Positions 50,401 to 64,000 of a stretch of DNA of 64,000 nt are shown here, in pieces. Position 1 is the stretch's first letter. Each line of letters starts with the position of its first letter. The translations under genes were made by a program, and so were the position numbers. The notes beneath the pieces were generated by a model. That model was not told where the DNA came from. It saw nothing but the letters and a program-made list of their open reading frames with translations, and searched no databases. Source of the stretch: Cladorhizidae sp. MBARI D1340-BT2 (Eukaryota > Porifera > Demospongiae > Poecilosclerida > Cladorhizidae); assembly GCA_028752905.1 (NCBI GenBank), contig JAQNBH010000015.1:13406036-13470035 (forward strand), read 5' to 3'.

Positions 50401-53400
50401 CCACACTATATAGCTTCTTGCCCGCCCCCTGCCACACTAAATAGCTTCTTGCCTCCCTCCCCTTGCCACACTATATAGCTTCTTGCCCCCCCCCCTCCGC
50501 CTGCCACACTATATAGCTTCTTGCCCCCTCCACCTGCCACACTATATAGCTTCTTGCCCCCCTCCCCTGCCACACTATATAGCTTCTTGCCCCCTCACCT
50601 GCCACACTAAATGGACACATTAGCTATCTTTTCAATATTATGGAACTGTTTCTACAGTTTAAACGCCAGAAAATGTTTTTCATGACAAATCTGCCCTTTT
50701 TACCGAAAGAAGCTATATTTTGCTCCAATTTGGACGTTTTGAGAAAAAACCTTCTGAAATCGCTCCTTCTAGTCAAAATTCCCATTTGCTATCTTTTCAA
50801 AATTAGGAACTGTTTTTGACAGAAAATGTATTTTGATGCGTAAGAAGCTCTATTTTGCACCAATAGGGACATTTTGGAGCGTTTTGAGGAAAAACTATGT
50901 GAAATCGCCCCCTCCACCTGCCACACTATATAGCTTCTTGCCCCCTCCACCTGCCACACTATATAGCTTCTTTGCCCCCTCCACCTGCCACACTATATAG
51001 CTTCTTGCCCGCCCCCTGCAACACTAAATAGCTTCTTGCCCCCTCCACCTGCCACACTATATAGCTTCTTGCCCCCTCCACTGCCACACTATATAGCTTC
51101 GTGCCCCCCCCCCCTTGCCACACTATATAGCTTCTTCCCCCTCCACCTGCCACACTATATAGCTTCTTGCCCCCTTCACCTGCCACACAATATAGCTTCT
51201 TGCCCCCTCCACCTGCCACACTATATAGCTTCTTGCCCCCTTCACCTGCCACACAATATAGCTTCTTGCCCCCTCCACCTGCCACACTATAGAGCTTCTT
51301 GCCCCCTCCACCTGCCACACTATAGAGCTTCTTGCCCCCCTCCCCTGCACCACTATATAGCTTCTTGCCCCCCTCCCCTGCCACACTATATAGCTTCTTG
51401 CCCCCTCCCCTGCCACACTATATAGCTTCTTGCCCCCTCACCTGCCACACTAAATGGACACATTAGCTATCTTTTCAATATTATGGAACTGTTTCTACAG
51501 TTTAAACGACAGAAAATGTTTTTCATGACAAATCTGCCCTTTTTACCGAAAGAAGCTCTATTTTGCTCCAATAGGGACATTTTGAAGCGTTTTGAGGGAA
51601 AACTTTGAGAAATCTCGCACTTTTGTACAAATGGACACATTAGCTTCCTTTTCAACATTATGGAACAGTTTCTACTTTTTAAACGCCACTAAAAGTCTTT
51701 TGGTGAGAAATCTCCCCCTTTGTAACCGAAAGAAGCTGTATTTTGTTACAATAGGGACATTTTGGAGCATTTTGAGGAAAAACGATGTGAAATCGCCCCC
51801 TCCCCCTGCCACACTATATAGCTTCTTACCCCCCCCCCCCTCCGTCTGCCACACTATATAGCTTCTTCTTCCCCTCCCCATCTCCTGCCACACTATTAGC
51901 TTCTTCCCCCCCCCCCCTTGCCACACTATATAGCTTCTTCTTCCCCTCCCCATCTCCTGCCACACTATATAGCTTCTTTCCCCCTCCCCCCCTTGCCACA
52001 CTATTAGCTTCTTCCCCCCCCCCTTGCCACACTATTAGCTTCTTGCCCCCTCCCCCTGCCACACTATATAGCTTATTTCCCCCCCCCCTTGCCACACTAT
52101 ATAGCTTCTTGCCCCCCCCCTGCCACACTATATAGCTTCTTGCCCCCTCCCCTGCCACACTATATAGCTTCTTTCCCCCTCCTTGCCACACTATATAGCT
52201 TCTTGCCCCACCCCTGCCACACTATATAGCTTCTTGCCCCCCCTGCCACACTATTAGCTTCTTCCCCCCCCCTTGCCACACTATTAGCTTCTTCCCCCCC
52301 CCCACCGTCACACTATTAGCTTCTTCCCCCCCCCCCCCGTCACACTATATAGCTTCTTGCCCCTCCCCTGCCACACTATATAGCTTCTTGCCCCCCTCAC
52401 CTGCCACACTATATAGCTTCTTGCCCCCCCCTGCCACACTATATAGCTTCTTGCCCCCCCTGCCACACTATATAGCTTCTTGCCCCCCTGCCACACTATA
52501 TAGCTTCTTGCCCCCCCTTGCCACACTATTAGCTTCTTCCCCCCCCCTTGCCACACTATTAGCTTCTTCCCCCCCCCCCCTTGCCACACTATTAGCTTCT
52601 TGCCCCCTCCACCTGCAACACTATATAGCTTCTTACCTCCCTCCCCCTGCCACACTATATAGCTTCTTTCCCCCCCCTCTCCTTGCCACACTATATAGCT
52701 TCTTGCCCCCTCCCCTGCCACACTATATAGCTTCTTGCCCCCCCCCCCTTGCCACACTATATAGCTTCTTGCCCCCTCCCCTGCCACACTATATAGCTTC
52801 TTGCCCCCTCCCCTGCCACACTATATAGCTTCTTGCCCCCTCACCTGCCACACTAAATGGACACATTAGCTATCTTTTTAATATTATGGAACTGTTTCTA
52901 CATTAAACGACAGAAAATGTTTTTCATGACAAATCTGCCCTTTTTACCGAAAGAAGCTATATTTTGCGACGTTTTGAAGCGTTTTGAGGGAAAACTTTAG
53001 AAATCTCGCGCTTTTGTCCAAATGGGCACATTAGCTTCCTTTTCAACATTATGGAACAGTTTCTACTTTTTAAACGCCACTAAAAGTCTTTTGGTGAGAA
53101 ATCTCCCCCTTTAAACCGAAAGAAGCTCTATTTTGCTCCAATTTGGACGTTTTGAGAAAAAACCTTCTGAAATCGCTCATTCTAGTCAAAATTCCCATTT
53201 GCTATCTTTTCAAAATTAGGAACTGTTTTTGACAGAAAATGTATTTTGATGCGTAAGAAGCTCTATTTTGCACTAATAGGGACATTTTGGAGCGTTTTGA
53301 GGAAAAACTATGTGAAATCGCCCCCTCCACCTGCCACACTATATAGCTTCTTTGCCCCCTCCACCTGCCACACTATATAGCTTCTTGCTCGCCCCCTGCA

Positions 53401-56400
53401 ACACTAAATAGCTTCTTGCCCCCTCCACCTGCCACACTATATAGCTTCTTGCCCCCTCCACCGCCACACTATATAGCTTCGTGCCCCCCCCCCCTTGCCA
53501 CACTATATAGCTTCTTCCCCCTCCACCTGCCACACTATATAGCTTCTTGCCCCCTTCACCTGCCACACAATATAGCTTCTTGCCCCCTCCACCTTCCACA
53601 CAATATAGCTTCTTGCCCCCTCCACCTGCCACACTATATAGCTTCTTGCCCCCTCTACCTGCCACACTATATAGCTTCTTGCCCCCTCCACCTGCCACAC
53701 TATATAGCTTCTTGCCCCCTCCACCTGCCACACTATATAGCTTCTTGCCCCCTCCACCGCCACACTATATAGCTTCGTGCCCCCCCCCCTTGCCACACTA
53801 TATAGCTTCTTCCCCCTCCACCTGCCACACTTTATAGCTTCTTGCCCCCTCCACCTGCCACACAATATAGCTTCTTGCCCCCTCCACCTGCCACACAATA
53901 TAGCTTCTTGCCCCCTCCACCTGCCACAATATATAGCTTCTTGCCCCCTCTACCTGCCACACTATATAGCTTCTTGCCCCCTCCACCTGCCACACTCTAT
54001 AGCTTCTTGCCCCCTCCACCTGCCACACTATATAGCTTCTTGCCCCCTCCACCTGCCACACTATATAGCTTCTTGCCCCCCTCCCCTGCCACACTATATA
54101 GCTTCTTGCCCCCACACTATATAGCTTCTTGCCCCCACACTATATAGCTTCTTGCCCCCCTCCCCTGCCACACTAAATGGACACATTAGCTTCCTTTTCA
54201 ACATTATGGAACAGTTTCTACTTTTTAACCGCCAGTAAAAGTCTTTTGGTGAGAAATCTCCCCTTTTTAACCGAAAGAAACTCTATTTTGCTCCAATTTG
54301 GAAGTTTTGTAGAGTTTTGAGGGAAAAAACCTTCTGAAATCGCTCATTCTAGTCAAAATACACATTTGCTATCTTTATTTGACAGAAAATGTATTTTTAA
54401 CCGAAAGAAGCTCTATTTTGCACCAATAGGGACATTTTAGAGCGTTTTGAGGACAAACGATGTGAAATCGCCCCCTCCCCATGCCACACTATATATAGCT
54501 TCTTGCCCGCCCCCTGCAACACTAAATAGCTTCTTGCCCCCTCCACCTGCCACACTATATAGCTTCTTGCCCGCCCCCTGCAACACTAAATAGCTTCTTG
54601 CCCCCTCCACCTGCCACACTATATAGCTTCGTGCCCCCTCCACCTGCCACACTATATAGCTTCGTGCCCCCTCCCCTGCCACACTATATAGCTTCGTGCC
54701 CCCCCCCCTTGCCACACTATATAGCTTCTTCCCCCTCCACCTGCCACACTATATAGCTTCTTGCCCCCTCCACCTGCCACACTATATAGCTTCTTGCCCC
54801 CTCCACCTGCCACACTATATAGCTTCTTGCCCCCTCCACCTGCCACACTATATAGCTTCTTGCCCCCTCCACCTGCCACACTATATAGCTTCTTGCCCCC
54901 CTCCCCTGCCACACTATATAGCTTCTTGCCCCCACACTATATAGCTTCTTGCCCCCACACTATATAGCTTCTTGCCCCCCTCCCCTGCCACACTAAATGG
55001 ACACATTAGCTTCCTTTTCAACATTATGGAACAGTTTCTACTTTTTAACCGCCAGTAAAAGTCTTTTGGTGAGAAATCTCCCCTTTTTAACCGAAAGAAA
55101 CTCTATTTTGCTCCAATTTGGAAGTTTTGTAGAGTTTTGAGGGAAAAAACCTTCTGAAATCGCTCATTCTAGTCAAAATACACATTTGCTATCTTTTCTA
55201 AATTATGGAACTGTTTTTGACAGAAAATGTATTTTTAACCGAAAGAAGCTCTATTTTGCACCAATAGGGACATTTTAGAGCGTTTTGAGGGAAAACGATG
55301 TGAAATCGCCCCCTCCCCATGCCACACTATATATAGCTTCTTGCCCGCCCCCTGCAACACTAAATAGCTTCTTGCCCCCTCCACCTGCCACACTATATAG
55401 CTTCTTGCCCGCCCCCTGCAACACTAAATAGCTTCTTGCCCCCTCCACCTGCCACACTATATAGCTTCGTGCCCCCTCCCCTGCCACACTATATAGCTTC
55501 GTGCCCCCCCCCCTTGCCACACTATATAGCTTCTTCCCCCTCCACCTGCCACACTATATAGCTTCTTGCCCCCTCCACCTGCCACACTATATAGCTTCTT
55601 GCCCCCTCCACCTGCCACACTATATAGGTTCTTGCCCCCTCCACCTGCCACACTATATAGCTTCTTGCCCCCTCCACCTGCCACACTATATAGCTTCTTG
55701 CCCCCTCCACCTGCCACACTATATAGCTTCTTGCCCCCCTCCCATGCCACACTATATATAGCTTCTTGCCCCCCTCCCCTGCCACACTATATAGCTTCTT
55801 GCCCCCTCCCCTGCCACACTAAATGGACACATTAGCTATCTTTTCAATATTATGGAACTGTTTCTACTGTTTAAATGACAGAAAATGTTTTTCATGACAA
55901 ATCTGCCAAAAGAAGCTATATTTTGCTCCAATAGGGACGTTTTGAAGCGTTTTGAGGAAAAACTTTGAGAAATCGCGCGCTTTTGTCCAAATGGGCACAT
56001 TAGCTTCCTTTTCAACATTATGGAACAGTTTCTACTTTTTAAACGCCAGTAAAAGTCTTTTGGTGAGAAATCTCCTCTTTTTAACCGAAAGAAGCTGTAT
56101 TTTGCTCCAATAGGGACATTTTGAGGAAAAATTCTGTGAAATCGTTCCGAATGGGCACATTAGCTTCCTTATTAACATTATGGAACAGTTTCTACTTTTT
56201 AAACCGAAAGAAGCTCTATTTTGCTCCTATTGGGACGTTTTGTAGAGTTTTGAGAAAAAACCTTCTGAAATCGCTCATTCTAGTCAAAATTCCCATTTGC
56301 TATCTTTTCAAAATTATGGAACTGTTTTTGACAGAAAATGTATTTTGATGCGAAAGAAGCTCTTTTGCACCAATAGGGACATTTTGGAGCATTTTGAGGA

Positions 56401-59400
56401 AAAACGATGTGAAATCGCCCCTCCGCCTGCCACACTATATAGCCCTCCCCTGCCACACTATATAGCTTCTTGCCCGCCCCCTGCAACACTAAATAGCTTC
56501 TTGCCCCCTTCCACCTGCCACACTATATAGCTTCTTGCCCCCCCCCCCTCCGCCTGCCACACTATATAGCCCTCCCCTGCCACACTATATAGCTTCTTGC
56601 CCCGCCTCCCCTTGCCACACTATATAGCTTCTTGCCCCCCCCCTCCGCCTGCCACACTATATAGCCCTCCCCTGCCACACTATATAGCTTCTTGCCCTGC
56701 CTCCCCTTGCCACACTATATAGCTTCTTGCCCCCCCCTCCGCCTGCCACACTATATAGCCCTCCCCTGCCTCTATAGCTTCTTGCCCCCCCCCCTCCCCT
56801 GCAACACTAAATAGCTTCTTGCCCCCCCCTCCGCCTGCCACACTATATAGCCCTCCCCTGCCTCACTATATAGCTTCTTGCCCCCCCCTCCCTCCCCTGC
56901 AACACTAAATAGCTTCTTGCCCCCCTCCCCTGCCACACTAAATGGACACATTAGCTATCTTTTCAATATTATGGAACAGTTCCGAACTGTTTCTACTGTT
57001 TAAACGACAGAAAATGTTTTTCATGACAAATCTGCCCTTTTTACCGAAAGAAGCTATATTTTGCTCCAATAGGGACATTTTGAAGCGTTTTGAGGAAAAA
57101 CTTTGAGAAATCTCGCGCTTTTGTCCAAATGGGCACATTAGCTTCCTTTTCAACATTATGGAACAGTTTCTACTTTTTAACCGCCATTAAAAGTCTTATG
57201 GTGAGAAATCTCCCCCTTTTAACCGAAAGAAGCTCTATTTTGCTTCAAATTGGGAAGTTTTGTAGAGTTTTGAGGGAAAAAACCCTTCTGAAATCGCTCA
57301 TTCTAGTCAAAATACACATTTGCTATCTTTATTTGACAGAAAATGTATTTTTAACCGAAAGAAGCTCTATTTTGCACCAATAGGGACATTTTAGAGCGTT
57401 TTGAGGAAAAACGATGTGAAATCGCCCCCTCCCCCTGCCACACTATATAGCTTCTTGCCCCCTCCACCTGCCACACTATATAGCTTCTTGCCCCCTCCAC
57501 CTGCCACACTAAATAGCTTCTTGCCCCCCCCCTGCAACACTAAATAGCTTCTTGCCCCCTCCACCTGCCACACTATATAAAGCTCTATTTTGCTCCAATA
57601 GGGACATTTTCAAGCGTTCTGAGGGAAAACTTTGAGAAATCTCGCGCTTTTGTCCAAATGGGCACATTAGCTTCCTTTTCAACATTATGGAACAGTTTCT
57701 ACTTTTTAACCGCCACTAAAAGTCTTTTGGTGAGAAATCTCCCCCTTTTAACCGAAAGAAGCTCTATTTTGCTTCAAATTGGGAAGTTTTGTAGAGTTTT
57801 GAGGGGAAAAACCCTTCTGAAATCGCTCATTCTAGTCAAAATACACATTTGCTATCTTTTCTAAATTATGGAACTGTTTTTGACAGAAAATGTATTTTTA
57901 ACCGAAAGAAGCTCTATTTTGCACCAATAGGGACATTTTAGAGCGTTTTGAGGGAAAACGATGTGAAATCGCCCCCTCCCCATGCCACACTATATATAGC
58001 TTCTTGCCCGCCCCCTGCAACACTAAATAGCTTCTTGCCCCCTCCACCTGCCACACTATATAGCTTCTTGCCCGCCCCCTGCAACACTAAATAGCTTCTT
58101 GCCCCCTCCACCTGCCACACTATATAGCTTCGTGCCCCCTCCCCTGCCACACTATATAGCTTCGTGCCCCCCCCCCCCTTGCCACACTATATAGCTTCTT
58201 CCCCCTCCACCTGCCACACTATATAGCTTCGTGCCCCCTCCACCTGCCACACTATATAGCTTCTTGCCCCCTCCACCTGCCACACTATATAGCTTCTTGC
58301 CCCCTCCACCTGCCACACTATATAGCTTCTTGCCCCCTCCACCTGCCACACTATATAGCTTCTTGCCCCCTCCACCTGCCACACTATATAGCTTCTTGCC
58401 CCCCTCCCATGCCACACTATATATAGCTTCTTGCCCCCCTCCCCTGCCACACTATATAGCTTCTTGCCCCCTCCCCTGCCACACTAAATGGACACATTAG
58501 CTATCTTTTCAATATTATGGAACTGTTTCTACTGTTTAAATGACAGAAAATGTTTTTCATGACAAATCTGCCAAAAGAAGCTATATTTTGCTCCAATAGG
58601 GACGTTTTGAAGCGTTTTGAGGAAAAACTTTGAGAAATCGCGCGCTTTTGTCCAAATGGGCACATTAGCTTCCTTTTCAACATTATGGAACAGTTTCTAC
58701 TTTTTAAACGCCAGTAAAAGTCTTTTGGTGAGAAATCTCCTCTTTTTAACCGAAAGAAGCTGTATTTTGCTCCAATAGGGACATTTTGAGGAAAAATTCT
58801 GTGAAATCGTTCCGAATGGGCACATTAGCTTCCTTATTAACATTATGGAACAGTTTCTACTTTTTAAACGCCAGTAAAAGTCTTTTGGTGAGAAATCTCC
58901 CCTTTTTAACCGAAAGAAGCTCTATTTTGCTCCTATTGGGACGTTTTGTAGAGTTTTGAGAAAAAACCTTCTGAAATCGCTCATTCTAGTCAAAATTCCC
59001 ATTTGCTATCTTTTCAAAATTATGGAACTGTTTTTGACAGAAAATGTATTTTGATGCGAAAGAAGCTCTTTTGCACCAATAGGGACATTTTGGAGCATTT
59101 TGAGGAAAAACTATGTGAAATCGCCCCTCCGCCTGCCACACTATATAGCCCTCCCCTGCCACACTATATAGCTTCTTGCCCGCCCCCTGCAACACTAAAT
59201 AGCTTCTCCCTTCCACCTGCCACACTATATAGCTTCTTGCCCCCCCCCCTCCGCCTGCCACACTATATAGCCCTCCCCTGCCACACTATATAGCTTCTTG
59301 CCCCGCCTCCCCTTGCCACACTATATAGCTTCTTGCCCCCCCCCTCCGCCTGCCACACTATATAGCCCTCCCCTGCCACACTATATAGCTTCTTGCCCTG

Positions 59401-59711
59401 CCTCCCCTTGCCACACTATATAGCTTCTTGCCCCCCCCTCCGCCTGCCACACTATATAGCCCTCCCCTGCCTCACTATATAGCTTCTTGCCCCCCCCTCC
59501 CCTGCAACACTAAATAGCTTCTTGCCCCCCCCTCCGCCTGCCACACTATATAGCCCTCCCCTGCCTCACTATATAGCTTCTTGCCCCCCCCCCCCCCTCC
59601 CCTGCAACACTAAATAGCTTCTTGCCCCCCCTCCCCTGCAACACTAAATAGCTTCTTGCCCCCTCCCCTGCCACACTATATAGCTTCTTGCCCCCTCCCC
59701 TTCTTGCCCCC
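50401..59711. repeat. Composite satellite: 33-bp units plus spacers (copy B)
   Basis: Partner of 11,848-14,023 but about 7.1 kb longer. It contains repeated large blocks. One of about 2.4 kb recurs (51,036-51,425 against 53,416-53,772). One of about 2.7 kb recurs (55,566-56,530 against 58,231-59,293). A middle block recurs at 54,437, 55,275 and 57,938. Each block pairs a run of TATATAGCTTCTTG units with AT-rich spacers. Copy A matches the first and last parts and lacks the middle. Confidence 0.95.
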
Positions 59712-59790
59712 TAAATCTGACCCATAGCACCGCCTTAATACAATACAAATTCTACCCTTACGATGACCAAGTTTACACCAGGGTTTCATT

Positions 59791-59830
59791 TTTCCAAGTG
59801 GTTCGTGATGACCCACGAACCACTTGGAAA
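59791..59830. repeat. Perfect 17-bp-arm palindrome (copy B)
   Basis: Partner of 14,103-14,142, identical. Confidence 0.85.
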
Positions 59831-60073
59831 TTGTATTATTAAAATTCTTATTGATGTTGATAAGTGCTTGACATTATGCCCAACCCTTAATATCCCAATT
59901 GCCCCTTTGGACAATTTTCTAAATGAAACCCTATGCACCATATTGCACTTAATAAGCTGACTGCACCAGTACCGACAGGTGGCCTGAACATCTATACTTT
60001 GAAAGGTCAAGAGCAAAAACAAATATTTTGTTGGGAGGGGTCAACGGGGGAACATACTAGTTGGGTTAATTAC

Positions 60074-60203
60074 CTGGATTAACAACAGGAGCCACTGCAG
60101 GGTTAAGAGGCCTCTTGTTAAGGATAGCCCAGAACTGACTGTTGAGCAGGTGGACGAAGGCAACTAAATGTTCTCTGTCAGAGACATTTGAGTCCGGCCC
60201 TAC
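60074..60203 (-). CDS. Unrecognised gene, downstream exon (copy B)
   Basis: Identical partner of 14,386-14,515, with the same acceptor, donor and phase. In this copy it lies upstream (in gene sense) of the C1A exon, separated by the composite satellite. It is therefore either an upstream neighbour of PKC or nested in a PKC intron. Confidence 0.6.
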
Positions 60204-60903
60204 CTGCAGAAATCATTTCGAAGACAGGCATCACGTGCAATGATAATACACCCACACAATTTACAGAGTGCTGGCAGGAAAATACTTAGCTAGTCCGAAC
60301 TATACTCATGAAGTGTGGTATGGCCAGTGATGACCCACAAACTAGCTAGCTCCACTAATGAAGGTGGCAGGTCCAGGCCTGTGGTTCACACAGCGACCCT
60401 GCAAACGAGTGCTACATTGCAACATGTCATTACCCTAGCAGCTGCAACAAGCAGGTTAAAGCAATCAACACTCTCTGTCTGTGTAACATAATTTTAAGAC
60501 AGTTCTTAGAATGCTATCATTTTCAAAATGCAGCAGAATATAACACCTCAACCAGCAGTGTGCATGTGCAATGGCTAGTATGTTGCTTGTCTGGGTAATC
60601 CTGAAGGACTCTTGGCAATACTAGTCGGTCAGCGACCTAAGAAAAGCATGGCAAGTATCATTTTGGCCCTATTTGACTCAAACTATCATTGGATAAGCTA
60701 AACTATCACTGGATAAGCGAGTCCGAGCTTCGAAAGGGCCAGCAACAAGTTCTGGAGAACCAGATAACATCATTTGATCAAAAGGTCAAAGCATTTGTGA
60801 AATGGCATCGAAAATTATACTAAATGTGTTAAATGTGTGAGTGGTGTAAATGGGTTTAAAGACATAATTATTGTGCAACTTATTAATTAAACATTCCTCC
60901 AAC

Positions 60904-61134
60904 CTCTGGTTCAGGGTTTGCAGATGATTGTCCATCATCACACTCGAGCAGGACCTGACGAGCAACCTTGTCTTCCACAAAACCAGAGACGAGGAGGAGG
61001 TTGTGGGGACGAGCCTTGCAGATGGTGATAAGGATGAGCAGGAGGAGATACTGGAAGAATTCTGGCTCCAAAGTCGTCCTTTTCCCTCTCTGATCCACCA
61101 GACATTGCAACACATGGGAGAGTTGAAGGGAGTC
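60904..61134 (-). CDS. Unrecognised gene, upstream exon (copy B)
   Basis: Identical partner of 15,216-15,446 with the same leucine-rich 77 codons and splice borders. Confidence 0.6.
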
Positions 61135-61353
61135 CTGCGAGCAGGAGGGGAGAGCGGGAGGAGGGGAGAGTGGGAGGAGGGGAGAGTGGGAGGAGGGGAG
61201 AGCGGGAGGAGGGGAGAGCGGGAGGAGGGGAGAGCGGGGAAGAGGAGTGGAAAATGAGAACAAGTTGGTGGAGGAGGATAAGAGAGATGGGGGAGAAAAG
61301 TACGAGAGGAGAGAGGGAAGAAAAGGGGTGAGAAGAGGAGAGGTTAGTAAGAG
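61135..61353. repeat. GGAGGGGAGAG purine-rich tandem repeat (copy B)
   Basis: Partner of 15,447-15,665, again forming the pyrimidine tract before the acceptor of the adjacent minus-strand exon. Confidence 0.85.
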
Positions 61354-61377
61354 GCAGAGCAGTGACATTGAGAAGAG

Positions 61378-61773
61378 GCACTGACAAGGAGAAAGAGGCA
61401 CTGACATGGAGAAAGAGGCACTGACATGGAGAAAGAGGCACTGACATGGAGAAAGAGGCACTGACATGGAGAAAGAGGCACTGACATGGAGAAAGAGGCA
61501 CTAACATGGAGAAAGAGGCACTGTCATGGAGAAAGTGGCACTGACAGGGAGAAAGTGGCACTGACATGGAGAAAGTGGCACTGACATGGAGAAAGAGGCA
61601 CTGACATGGAGAAAGAGGCACTGACATGGAGAAAGAGGCACTGACATGGAGAAAGAGGCACTGACATGGAGAAAGAGGCACTGACATGGAGAAAGAGGCA
61701 CTGTCATGGAGAAAGTGGCACTGACATGGAGAAAGTGGCACTGTCATGGAGAAAGAGGCACTGACATGGAGAA
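61378..61773. repeat. 20-bp minisatellite block 1 (copy B)
   Basis: Partner of 15,690-16,085, same length. Confidence 0.95.
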
Positions 61774-61845
61774 CAGAATTCTTTTGTAATAAATTATCTT
61801 CATTTAAATTGTTGCTTGCTTATACTATGAATGTGACCAACTCAC

Positions 61846-61891
61846 CCATGAAGGTCAGAGCTCCTGGCTTTACCCAGCACTGCTGATCAGA
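61846..61891 (-). CDS. Candidate 46-nt exon, first of a tandem pair (copy B)
   Basis: Partner of 16,158-16,203, same sequence and splice signals; the same doubts apply. Confidence 0.3.
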
Positions 61892-62241
61892 CTAGATACA
61901 AACATGAGTTCCAAAACTTCAACATTGCTCTCCACATCTCCACAGGCCTAGTGACAGCATGTGCTTATTGCATGTGCTTATTGCACATGCTCACAAGAAA
62001 GAGGGTAGGACAGAGCAACAAACCACAAACAATCAACACTGCACATACATACACACATACATACACCACAACATAATACATCCACACATACATACACACA
62101 CAACATAATACATCCACACATACATACACCACAACACAATACATACTCACATACACATACATACACCCTAACATAATGTAGCTAGCGCAGTGTGTTGGTG
62201 ATGCTGCCATGGTATCTTATTAGTGTGCTATTATTAGTAGG

Positions 62242-62563
62242 TGACATGGAGAAAGAGGCACTGACATGGCACTGACATGGAGAAAGAGGCACTGAAATGG
62301 AGAAAGAGGCAATGACATGGATAAAGAGGCACTGACATGGAGAAAGTGGCACTGACATGGATAAAGATGCACTGACATGGAGAAAGTGGCACTGACATGG
62401 AGAAAGTGGCACTGACATGGAGAAAGTGGCACTGACATGGAGAAAGAGGCACTGACATGGAGAAAGTGGCACTGACATGGAGAAAGTGGCACTGACATGG
62501 AGAAAGAGGCACTGACATGGAGAAAGAGGCACTGACATGGAGAAAGAGGCACTGACATGGAGA
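62242..62563. repeat. 20-bp minisatellite block 2 (copy B)
   Basis: Partner of 16,554-16,895, shorter by one 20-bp unit (the GTCATG variant unit is missing). Confidence 0.95.
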
Positions 62564-62636
62564 ACAGAATTCTTTTGTAATAAATTATCTTCATTTAAAT
62601 TGTTGCTTGCTTATACTATGAATGTGCCCAACTCAC

Positions 62637-62682
62637 CCATGAAGGTCAGAGCTCCTGGCTTTACCCACCACTGCTGATCAGA
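62637..62682 (-). CDS. Candidate 46-nt exon, second of a tandem pair (copy B)
   Basis: Partner of 16,969-17,014 with the Cys-to-Trp difference from its tandem mate retained. Confidence 0.3.
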
Positions 62683-62831
62683 CTAGATACAAACACGAGT
62701 TCCAAAACTTCAACATTGCTCTCCACATCTCCACAGGCCTAGTGACAGCATGTGCTTATTGCATGTGCTTATTGCACATGCTCACAAGAAAGAGGGTAGG
62801 ACAGAGCAACAAACCACAAACAATCAACACT

Positions 62832-63878
62832 GCACATACATACACACATACATACACCACAACATAATACATCCACACATACATACACACACAACATAAT
62901 ACATACACACACATACATACACACGACATAATACATCCACACATACATACACACACAACATAATACATCCACACATACATACACACACAACATAATACAT
63001 CCACACATACATACACACAACATAATACATCCACACATACATACACACCACATAATACATCCACACATACACACACACACACCACATAATACATCCACAC
63101 ATACATACACACACAACATAATACATCCACACATACATACACACCACATAATACAACCACACATACATACACACACAACATAATACATCCACACAAACAT
63201 ACAAATACACACACACATACATACATACACACACAACATAATACATCCACACATACATACACACACATACATACACACACAACATAATACATCCACACAT
63301 ACATACACATACACACACACAACATAATACATCCACACATACATACACACACACACCACATAATACATCCACACATACATACACACACAACATAATACAT
63401 CCACACATACATACACACCACATAATACATCCACACATACATACACACACAACATAATACATACATACACATACACACACACATACATACACACACACAC
63501 AACATAATACATCCACACATACATACACACACATACATACATACACACACAACATAATACATCCACACATACATACACATACACACATACATACATACAT
63601 GCACACACAACATAATACATCCACACATACATACACATACACACACATACATACATACACACACAACATAATACATACATACACACATACATACATACAC
63701 ACACAACATAATACATCCACACATACATACACACACATACATACATACACACACAACATAATACATCCACACATACATACACATACACACACACATACAT
63801 ACACACACAACATAATACATCCACACATACATACACATACACACACACATACATACATACACACACAACATAATACAT
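62832..63878. repeat. ACATACAC/CATAATACATCC minisatellite (copy B)
   Basis: Partner of 17,164-18,212, nearly equal in length (one 2-bp dinucleotide difference near 62,908). This array is unusually stable between the copies compared with the others. Confidence 0.95.
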
Positions 63879-64000
63879 ATGCATAGTTATCCAACTTTTT
63901 CAAACCATTTAAAGTGAGATGTGTGTTTTGTTGTGTTGAGTAATTTGCTAGGATGTATTACAGCTACACATTTGCAGAACTTTTTTGGGGGTTGGTTGCT

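Noticed and set aside
50959..59293. Many proline-rich and glycine-rich frames in the composite satellite
   Set aside because: They recur with the repeat units on both strands and are shadows of the 33-bp unit.

Overview
The window is eukaryotic DNA, almost certainly from an invertebrate animal. The main gene has short coding exons with GT-AG introns and encodes an animal-type novel protein kinase C. The introns are AT-rich and full of minisatellites, hAT-type transposase relics and small fold-back elements. A sponge or another early-branching animal would fit the texture (compact coding exons, TATATA tracts, hAT relics of the ZMYM1 and C17orf113/ZNF862 types), but nothing here proves the species.

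The coding anchor is a PKC gene of the epsilon/eta class on the minus strand. Its exons run from about 50,013 down to a stop codon at 22,107. They cover the second half of C1A, all of C1B, the hinge, the complete kinase domain and the C-terminal tail. The C2-like N-terminus, pseudosubstrate and first half of C1A are not visible and should lie beyond 64,000 or be hidden in unresolved sequence. A second, unrecognised minus-strand gene is represented by two well-spliced exons at 15.4-14.4 kb and again at 61.1-60.1 kb.

The dominant structural fact is a very large near-identical direct duplication. Bases 1-18,334 (copy A) reappear at 38,540-64,000 (copy B), and both copies run off the window. Unique sequence between arrays is nearly identical, while almost every tandem array differs in length. 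The offset drifts from 38,539 at the left to 45,688 at the right, mainly because one composite satellite is about 2.2 kb in A and 9.3 kb in B. This is either a recent tandem duplication of at least 38 kb or two haplotypes joined by the assembler. Copy A carries a second copy of the C1A exon downstream of the PKC stop codon.

Layout: 1-745 hAT 3' end; 760-7,860 minisatellites, a fold-back element and a TIR element; 7,868-11,175 a 24-bp array; 11,360 C1A exon copy; 11.8-14.0 kb composite satellite; 14.4-15.4 kb unknown-gene exons; 15.5-18.2 kb purine-rich, 20-bp and ACATAC arrays; 18.4-19.6 kb hAT-like pseudogene; 20-22 kb fold-back relics and unassigned DNA; 22.1-34.1 kb PKC exons, whose introns hold a ZMYM1-like relic, a Ras-like exon, minisatellites and a Harbinger-like MITE; 34.9-36.8 kb arrays; 37.0-39.3 kb broken hAT element; 38.5-64.0 kb copy B.
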